From Echinostoma caproni (lineage: Eukaryota > Platyhelminthes > Trematoda > Plagiorchiida > Echinostomatidae): a stretch of DNA of 22,002 bases. The stretch is taken from NCBI GenBank assembly GCA_900618425.1, contig UZAN01043991.1, positions 11,403 to 33,404 of the forward strand, written 5' to 3'. Under the pieces are notes generated by a model, which was not told the DNA's origin, made no database searches, and worked only from the letters and a program-made list of their open reading frames with translations. The translations under genes and the position numbers were made by a program. Shown piece after piece: positions 19,501 to 22,002 of this stretch. Position 1 is the stretch's first letter, and each line of letters starts with the position of its first letter.

Positions 19501-22002
19501 CATCTAATGGGTTAAAGATAGGGTGGCAGTGGATGCAAACTTGCATGCCCGGGCATATTGTTGACCACATTCGCTCAGTCATGTATGGGTTCATTGTAGT
19601 CCCGTGTAGTAGTCTCCGTTGCTGCGAAACAGTCGCAAAATGAAGCATGAAATCGCACCAGCAACCGTAGGCTGGAAGCTCCCGTCACCGAGACGCAGGA
19701 AAAGATCGCAGAAGTAACGGTACTTTTAATGAGGGAAATCAATGGATATAAAATATAAACATTGGTCAAAAGGATACCACCTAATCGCCGTTGTTGTTCT
19801 TCGATTCACGGCTTCTGTGTGAACGGTATGGTAACTGATTGGTCGATACTGTTAGCCAAATGTCCAGAAACTGGAACGCGTAGCCGCCTGACCGGAGTCA
19901 CTTCGGAGGATTGACCAACCACATCTCACAATTAATGGGAATATTTTTTAAGAAAATTGTTGAAACGATACCAATTTAATCATGAATGACTTTCATAGTG
20001 CAGTATTCCACCAGTTGAAATACATTCCACAACATCAGCAGTTCCTTTAAGTGAAGGAAGTGATCGAACACAAGATTCATCCACTGGATCGTTTTCACCG
20101 TGTAGATGAATGTGACGTGTCAGTTCTCAGAATGTGGTCGGGCCGTCAAACTGAGACGTATAATAGAAAACAAACAAGCTCAGCTGGAATGTGGTCCACG
20201 ACACGGCATTAAGATCACCCATTGCTAGCTTTACATTGCACCCGTAATGCCATCGGTCGGCGACCATTTTCATAGTACTATTTTTAATCGATGGCCTGTA
20301 CAGTCTGGCTGAGTGCTAATCAGCAAACAAATTAGTACCAAAACCAAAACCATGAGCGATGGCTGAAAGCTCATGAACAAATGATAAATTACCACGGTTA
20401 ACACCGATTATTTTCTTGAAAAAGTATTAATTTAAATCTAAGAAGCTCTTTGGAGTGGGGAGAGTTGTGGTGAGTCAACTGTAATGATCGTAGTAGTAGT
20501 AGTAGTAGAAACTCGGAACACAAACCACGCAATAGGAATCACAGGACACGAATCAAGGATCAGCTATCACGGACTGGACCGCAATGGCACTAGCACGCAA
20601 TGTCCCACGTAACTGAGACGCAAGGAAAAGACCACAGGATTGGCATTTCGTAGTTCGTTTATTGGAAGAAATGAGGGCGGTTAAATAATATGTACAAAAT
20701 AAGATCATTGGTTATCCAGGCTTACACCAATCGCATTACATAATTCTGCTTCTGTCTGGACTGCACTTTCTCGGATTGGCTGGCACGATCTGCCTGAAGC
20801 AGTCAAGGAATGGCCTTATCCACCTCGAGAAGTGGATATTCATCAACCACATAACCACAGTGTACCGACAAAAAGTGAAAAAATATAATACAGCAATTAC
20901 AGGACTTGAAAAAGGACAGCAACATCAGAAACCAATGGCATACCCGGGTGTTTATGATTGGTTTAATTTTGCGCAGATTTCCTGCAACGAGTTCATAGTT
21001 TGTTAGAAATCTGGCGGGATAAGGGACAATAAACCGCCTGTAAGGTAATGTGTCACCACATACTGTACCAGATGTTCCCGTGGTATGGAACTACAGACTG
21101 ATAAAAATTTGAGAGATCGGGAAATGAGTTTGAGGTCCTTTCTAAAAATAACAGGGGACCCATAAAGCCAGTGGGGCAAAATGCACGCAAAAACAAAACG
21201 CCTTGTGAGATGGTTGGGGATGGAAAGTGATTTTAAACGTAACAAAACGCGAGCCTCCTGACCTTCGGAAAAACGTCATAACGTGGTCAGACCAGGTGAG
21301 GTTACGCTTGAAAATAACACCCAGGTATATGATAGACGGTTTTCGCTCCATCTGATCACTGAGGCGGGCTGGCGTTTGATAATTCATCGTACTTTTGCCC
21401 TTTCAAAAAAGAAAAAGTTACGTCATTACATTCTGGGGGGTTCGTGCGGAGGTTCGTTTGTTGAGACCACTCAACTATTTCCGATACGTCCTCTTGTAGA
21501 GTGGTTTGAAATGATGAGTTGGGGTAGGACAGTCCGAATATTATATTGTCTTCATACTTAACGAGAAGAGAAGAATTGCGCATAGGTATAGAGGAAATGA
21601 GCAGTGAGACGTACGCGCGTCATTGACATCACCTTTGAAATTTGATTGATCGCAGTTGTCCAAAAATTGTAACGCGCCGCTCCAGGGTAGGCGTCATCTC
21701 ATAGGCCTGGATCACCACATCAAACTTCGCAGATGACGCCAACCAAGAGCCTACGCATTACAATTTCTGGACAACGAACCACAGGCCAATCGTGTCGACC
21801 AATCAGAAGTCTTTCGGGACAGACAGAAGTTGTATGACGTCAAAGTATGCGATTGGTGAATACCTGGATAATCAATAAACTTCCTTTGTACATGTTATTC
21901 AATCTCACTGATTTCTTCTCCTTCTACCTTCCAGATATTACTCCCTCGTGAAGAGTCGGAAGAAGCTTTGCACTCGCAGACGAATCGGTCTACAGACGGA
22001 AC
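4217..22002 (+). CDS. LMN: Nuclear lamin (intermediate-filament protein), multi-exon, 3'-incomplete
   Basis: Lamins form the filament meshwork under the inner nuclear membrane. The spliced product reads as a Ser/Arg/Thr-rich head (about residues 1-63), a coiled-coil rod from [16 protein letters not shown] (70-85) to [12 protein letters not shown] (about 393-404), a nuclear localisation signal with KRRR at 421-424, then a lamin tail domain ([43 protein letters not shown]). Tail domain plus localisation signal argue for a lamin; a protostome cytoplasmic intermediate filament is less likely but cannot be excluded without the C-terminal CaaX. All junctions are GT-AG and all introns are phase 0 except the phase-2 intron between exons 5 and 6. 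About 610 codons lie in the window once two apparent assembly duplications are ignored. Intron lengths are 33, 37, 38, 4121, 812, 84, 926, 1859 and 7648 bp. Confidence 0.93.
4526..4558 (+). other. Lamin intron 1, 33 bp
   Basis: A GT-AG intron (gtacgt...cttttag) of 33 bases joins codon 103 to codon 104 in phase 0 and contains an in-frame TAA. This is near the minimum intron length known in animals and typical of flatworm 5' introns. Confidence 0.9.
4559..4801 (+). CDS. LMN: Lamin exon 2: coil 1B, first part
   Basis: This exon has 81 codons and is phase 0 at both ends, running from [15 protein letters not shown] to KQDHDRYA. It follows a 33-bp intron (4526-4558, gtacgt...tttag) with an in-frame stop, so it cannot be read through. 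The Glu/Lys/Arg-rich heptad pattern fits coil 1B. Frame and spacing match lamin up to about the NKRDQEI segment; past that point this coil is shorter than in human lamin A by my count. Confidence 0.92.
4802..4838 (+). other. Lamin intron 2, 37 bp
   Basis: A GT-AG intron (gtaaag...aaaatag) in phase 0. It is AT-rich with an in-frame stop, and the coiled-coil reading resumes in the same frame after it. Confidence 0.9.
4839..4988 (+). CDS. LMN: Lamin exon 3: coil 1B, second part
   Basis: This exon has 50 codons and is phase 0 at both ends. It lies between a 37-bp intron (4802-4838) and a 38-bp intron (4989-5026), both GT-AG. The segment [13 protein letters not shown]...LKEQLDF matches the end of coil 1B in lamins, where the L-K-E-E-L-D-F pattern precedes linker L12. 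Confidence 0.92.
4989..5026 (+). other. Lamin intron 3, 38 bp
   Basis: A GT-AG intron (gtatgt...gtttag) in phase 0, with a stop in frame, separating [14 protein letters not shown] from EREKLVQRT. Confidence 0.9.
5027..5191 (+). CDS. LMN: Lamin exon 4: start of coil 2
   Basis: This exon has 55 codons and is phase 0. It includes [20 protein letters not shown] and ends at KIQIEETFE. It corresponds to the start of coil 2 of lamins (ESRLADAL...KELEKTY in human lamin A). The donor is gttcgt, weaker than the others in the gene. The next exon continues the alignment exactly (ETFE, then NKL), so the 4.1-kb intron after it is a true intron of the same gene. Confidence 0.92.
5192..5584 (+). other. Lamin intron 4, proximal part
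   Basis: Starts with donor gttcgt. No coding homology; the last 200-300 bases may be the 5' untranslated region of the RTE element that follows, which I cannot verify. Confidence 0.4.
5585..8405 (+). pseudogene. Decayed near-full-length RTE-type retrotransposon (copy R4) in lamin intron 4
   Basis: Endonuclease followed by reverse transcriptase of the RTE clade. Endonuclease blocks: FNVRTL (about 5614), SEIRIQD (5697), [19 protein letters not shown] (5959-5982), ARNLNTQ (about 6067, where the family has GD-N and its acidic residue), VDTDHALL (6355-6378). RT blocks: [12 protein letters not shown] (7150), NQAGFIPGR (7296), [10 protein letters not shown] (about 7407), [15 protein letters not shown], the catalytic-box variant YVDDI (7698-7712), then [25 protein letters not shown] and [12 protein letters not shown] near 8240. 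About 2.8 kb suits an RTE of roughly 3 kb. At least five frame changes and several stops make it inactive. The 3' untranslated part (accggcgcacga...tggttaatggttgta) ends near 8400. Confidence 0.88.
8430..8810 (+). pseudogene. Second RTE 3' fragment (copy R5) directly downstream
   Basis: The sequence restarts at the LHRLRW region of the same family (cgacctccgtagattgtgttggttggggcg), reading [20 protein letters not shown], then with shifts [18 protein letters not shown] and LETL. A divergent 3' UTR follows to about 8810 (aaatggttaaccagattgccgcccgaaggtgcacgg compares with the 3' UTR of copies R3 and R4). It is a 5'-truncated copy in tandem with R4, more diverged than it. Confidence 0.7.
8811..9312 (+). 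other. Lamin intron 4, distal part
   Basis: AT-rich intron sequence with no recognised repeat or gene. It ends in the pyrimidine-rich acceptor of exon 5 (ccttttcttttctttacaaatgcag). Confidence 0.6.
9313..9653 (+). CDS. LMN: Lamin exon 5: rest of coil 2 and rod end
   Basis: This exon has 113 codons plus 2 nt (phase 2). The acceptor is a pyrimidine tract followed by atgcag (ends 9312) and the donor is gtaaac (9654). It ends with the intermediate-filament rod consensus: [25 protein letters not shown], then R completed in exon 6. From its KL motif to the terminal R it has 113 residues, against 117 by my count in human lamin A and vimentin, a suggested 4-residue shortening in coil 2. Reading through the donor meets TAA at once, which supports the splice site. 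Confidence 0.94.
9654..10465 (+). other. Lamin intron 5, 812 bp
   Basis: A phase-2 GT-AG intron (gtaaac...ttttcag), AT-rich. No gene, repeat or RNA is recognised. Confidence 0.85.
10466..11095 (+). CDS. LMN: Lamin exon 6: nuclear localisation signal and start of the tail domain (gap inside)
   Basis: The acceptor tttcttttcag ends at 10465 and the donor gtatgt starts at 11096. The exon starts [18 protein letters not shown], then the nuclear localisation signal KRRR (10518-10529) followed by an acidic run (MDDDLESEE). The N run 10613-10987 interrupts it. Right of the gap the lamin tail reads in the frame [13 protein letters not shown]...[12 protein letters not shown]. The 14 bases before the gap (10599-10612) equal the 14 after it (10988-11001). 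Overlapping them gives 241 nt: the completed split codon plus 80 codons, ending in phase 0 as exon 7 requires. The frame is therefore intact only if the gap is artificial. Confidence 0.88.
10613..10987. other. Assembly gap of 375 N, probably spurious
   Basis: The 14-base string gcacgatatgccta is present immediately before (10599-10612) and immediately after (10988-11001) the N run. This pattern is expected when two contigs that really overlap are scaffolded as if separated. Reading frames that span the gap are meaningless. Confidence 0.85.
11180..11291 (+). CDS. LMN: Lamin exon 7: tail-domain beta strands
   Basis: The acceptor gtcttacag ends at 11179 and the donor gtgagt starts at 11292. The exon encodes DITIGG, then [18 protein letters not shown] and [11 protein letters not shown], matching the tail-domain strand region around human lamin A GNWQIKRQNG and the FTLKAGQVVT block. 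The literal sequence frameshifts: tggcgg-N is followed at once by tggcggt. Removing this 7-bp repeat leaves 105 nt, exactly 35 codons in phase 0. Read literally, the upstream frame hits TGA shortly after the repeat. Confidence 0.88.
11292..12217 (+). other. Lamin intron 7, 926 bp
   Basis: A phase-0 GT-AG intron (gtgagt...ttcttag). Short open frames on the minus strand between 11870 and 12290 show no recognisable protein. No repeat is identified. Confidence 0.8.
12218..12334 (+). CDS. LMN: Lamin exon 8: tail domain, IWSG block
   Basis: This exon has 39 codons and is phase 0 at both ends. The acceptor is ccttcttag (ends 12217) and the donor is gtatgt (12335). It encodes [17 protein letters not shown], then a stretch ending ISLLDGEGV. 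This parallels the lamin tail block TIWAAGAGATHSPPTDLV and the later ...LINSTGEEV of human lamin A, a highly diagnostic match. Confidence 0.93.
12335..14193 (+). other. Lamin intron 8, 1859 bp
   Basis: A phase-0 GT-AG intron (gtatgt...ttttgcag). No transposon homology is recognised. It contains an A-rich stretch near 13160-13180 and the unassigned minus-strand open frame at 13367-13759. Confidence 0.75.
13367..13759 (-). other. Unrecognised 130-codon open frame inside lamin intron 8
   Basis: A Met-initiated open frame of 130 codons, the longest in the window outside exons and retrotransposons. It is His-, Cys- and Leu-rich (starts [15 protein letters not shown]) and has no domain I recognise. 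Composition and position do not argue for a gene; a chance open frame is the likelier explanation. Confidence 0.15.
14194..14286 (+). CDS. LMN: Lamin exon 9: end of the tail domain
   Basis: This exon has 31 codons and is phase 0 at both ends. The acceptor attacttttgcag ends at 14193 and the donor gtaagt starts at 14287. It encodes [19 protein letters not shown] and then [12 protein letters not shown]. The first ten residues correspond to the last tail-domain strand (GEEVAMRKLVR in human lamin A). The remainder is the basic, poorly conserved linker leading to the C-terminus. Confidence 0.88.
14287..16588 (+). other. Lamin intron 9, proximal 2.3 kb
   Basis: Begins with the consensus donor gtaagt. 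It carries no gene or transposon that I can identify, only short chance open frames and an AT microsatellite at 16164-16186. Small conserved elements could be hidden here. Confidence 0.5.
16164..16186. repeat. AT-rich microsatellite
   Basis: An alternating T-A tract interrupted by one AAA (tatatatataaatatata). Confidence 0.85.
16589..16764 (+). pseudogene. Small RTE-like RT fragment (copy R6)
   Basis: A short stretch reads [15 protein letters not shown] then a stop, with the intact RT catalytic box YADD at 16595-16606. After degraded sequence comes FVYVGG, comparable to FVYLGS of the RTE family. The fragment stops where the SINE begins at about 16765. The assignment rests on two short motifs. 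Confidence 0.5.
16765..17026 (+). mobile_element. tRNA-derived SINE, best-preserved copy
   Basis: The 5' head has an A box tggctcagtgg (16774-16784) that fits TRGYNNARNGG and a B-box-like ggtttgagcct (16820-16830, consensus GGTTCGANTCC). Their spacing fits a tRNA-type RNA polymerase III promoter. The body (cctaacctatcggggcctta, tggttcgccactccaag) recurs at 1-91, 1258-1395 and 3285-3655. The 3' end forms a hairpin from tgaacagcag and ctgctgttca, with an internal gggg...cccc, and finishes in a short A tail. About 260 bp is typical of a SINE. Confidence 0.8.
17027..17579 (+). other. Lamin intron 9, between the SINE and the CR1 element
   Basis: AT-rich, with no gene recognised. Part near 17560 may be the worn 5' side of the CR1 element. 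Confidence 0.4.
17580..19080 (+). pseudogene. Decayed CR1-type LINE, reverse transcriptase half
   Basis: Non-LTR reverse transcriptase of the CR1 group. In order: [18 protein letters not shown] (about 17685), [48 protein letters not shown], [15 protein letters not shown], [20 protein letters not shown] (about 18008), [24 protein letters not shown] in place of FADD (18269-18280), [70 protein letters not shown], and a conserved C-terminal block ending [16 protein letters not shown] (about 19060). The endonuclease half is missing (5' truncation) and there are stops and frameshifts. The catalytic-box change A to I adds to its inactivity. Confidence 0.87.
19081..19599 (+). other. Lamin intron 9, unassigned interval
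   Basis: No recognised gene. An 86-codon open frame (19383-19643, starts [19 protein letters not shown]) overlaps its end, with no identifiable domain. Confidence 0.35.
19600..19835 (-). repeat. Repeat family D, copy D1
   Basis: Diverged similarity, in the same order and orientation, to 20600-20760: gagacgcaggaaaaga..., aatgaggg..., cattggt...ac-ccaatcgc, then ttctg/cttctgt. Oriented like D2, with the 3' end toward lower coordinates and a degenerate (TAG)-rich stretch near 19605. Confidence 0.5.
19836..20490 (+). other. Lamin intron 9, unassigned interval
   Basis: AT-rich. No gene or repeat recognised. Confidence 0.4.
20491..20508. repeat. (TAG)6 microsatellite
   Basis: Six perfect TAG units between gatcg and aaactcgg. 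Confidence 0.95.
20491..20815 (-). repeat. Repeat family D, copy D2, ending in (CTA)6
   Basis: Related to D1 in direct and D3 in inverted orientation (shared blocks include gtacaaa, gg/attatccagg, caccaatcgca and cttctgtctg). On the minus strand it follows the LINE reading frame at 20940-21590 and ends in a perfect trinucleotide run, (TAG)6 on the + strand at 20491-20508. That is the layout of a LINE 3' UTR with a microsatellite tail. An AATAAA-like signal (ccaataaacgaac) lies on the minus strand near 20660. Confidence 0.6.
20940..21590 (-). pseudogene. Third non-LTR retrotransposon lineage, RT C-terminal part
   Basis: On the minus strand: [20 protein letters not shown] (YEDN at 21556-21545 replaces the catalytic YADD), [28 protein letters not shown], then in other frames [38 protein letters not shown] and [17 protein letters not shown]. 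The order (catalytic box, WS..N-L-N block, YLGV block, CILP-LYGSP block) is that of LINE reverse transcriptases, but the sequence differs clearly from the RTE and CR1 copies here; the clade is not determined. Frameshifted and truncated at its 5' end. Confidence 0.75.
21655..21775. repeat. 121-bp imperfect palindrome
   Basis: The outer arms 21655-21675 and 21755-21775 are reverse complements with 2 mismatches in 21. An inner pair, ggcgtcatct (21690-21699) and agatgacgcc (21731-21740), is perfect. This could be a small foldback (MITE-like) element or a structured part of a larger repeat. No flanking target-site duplication is clear. Confidence 0.7.
21776..21919 (+). repeat. Repeat family D, copy D3 (inverted relative to D2), beside the exon 10 acceptor
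   Basis: The reverse complement of this stretch aligns with 20665-20815: ggattgg/gattggt, cttctgtctg, caccaatcgca, g-ttatccagg, catgtacaaa and ttgaataac/ttaaataat. The similarity extends through gatttcttctcc, which merges into the polypyrimidine tract of the candidate exon 10 acceptor (21934). Confidence 0.6.
21935..22002 (+). CDS. LMN: Candidate lamin exon 10 (partial, runs off the window)
   Basis: A good polypyrimidine tract and acceptor (cttctccttctaccttccag, ends 21934) precede an open stretch in the phase-0 frame required by exon 9. It starts [20 protein letters not shown] and has no stop to the window end. Lamin tails outside the Ig fold are poorly conserved, so there is no motif to confirm it. 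It lies 7.6 kb from exon 9 and directly follows a repeat copy (family D), so it could be a chance splice site or an exon of another transcript. Confidence 0.5.
   Translation, partial: MLLPREESEEALHSQTNRSTDG

Noticed and set aside
19600..21919. Long terminal repeats of an LTR retrotransposon formed by family D copies
   Set aside because: The copies flanking the RT-containing segment (D2 and D3) are inverted, not direct, and no gag, protease or integrase sequence is visible.

Overview
This is a eukaryotic nuclear window, most likely from a digenean trematode (fluke) with a moderately AT-rich, repeat-dense genome. Three things point there: a lamin gene whose 5' introns are only 33-38 bp while its 3' introns reach about 7.6 kb; decayed RTE-type and CR1-type non-LTR retrotransposons of the sort common in flukes; and a short repeat with tRNA-like promoter boxes (SINE). 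I cannot fix the species from the sequence alone. There are no bacterial features, CRISPR arrays, or free-standing rRNA or tRNA genes.

The one host gene I can support is a nuclear lamin on the + strand. It starts at ATG 4217 and runs off the right edge. Nine exons are well supported (4217-4525, 4559-4801, 4839-4988, 5027-5191, 9313-9653, 10466-11095 with an assembly gap inside, 11180-11291, 12218-12334, 14194-14286) and a tenth is tentative (21935 onward). They give a Ser/Arg-rich head, a complete coiled-coil rod from [16 protein letters not shown] to [12 protein letters not shown], a basic nuclear localisation signal (GKRRRM) and an Ig-fold lamin tail domain. The C-terminal CaaX box, if present, lies outside the window. 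The gene looks broken in two places, but both breaks look like assembly joins. A 375-N gap in exon 6 has the same 14 bases on both sides, and a single N in exon 7 sits in a 7-bp duplication. Collapsing each duplication restores the lamin frame.

Layout: 1-3.66 kb, left flank, a graveyard of RTE 3' fragments on both strands and SINE copies, one SINE nested in an RTE fragment and one itself interrupted by a small retroposon; 3.66-4.2 kb, lamin upstream region ending in a strong 3' splice site 8 nt before the ATG; 4.2-5.2 kb, four exons separated by tiny introns; 5.2-9.3 kb, intron 4 holding a decayed, nearly full-length RTE plus a second RTE 3' fragment; 9.3-14.3 kb, the rest of the rod, the nuclear localisation signal and the tail-domain exons; 14.3-21.9 kb, a 7.6-kb intron carrying an RTE crumb, a full SINE, a long decayed CR1 element, a third LINE lineage on the minus strand, three copies of a repeat family (called D here) and a 121-bp imperfect palindrome; 21.9 kb to the end, a candidate tenth exon.

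None of the transposon reading frames is intact. They are listed as pseudogenes or mobile elements and have no visible functional link to the lamin, apart from enlarging its introns and, in one case, lying right next to a splice acceptor.
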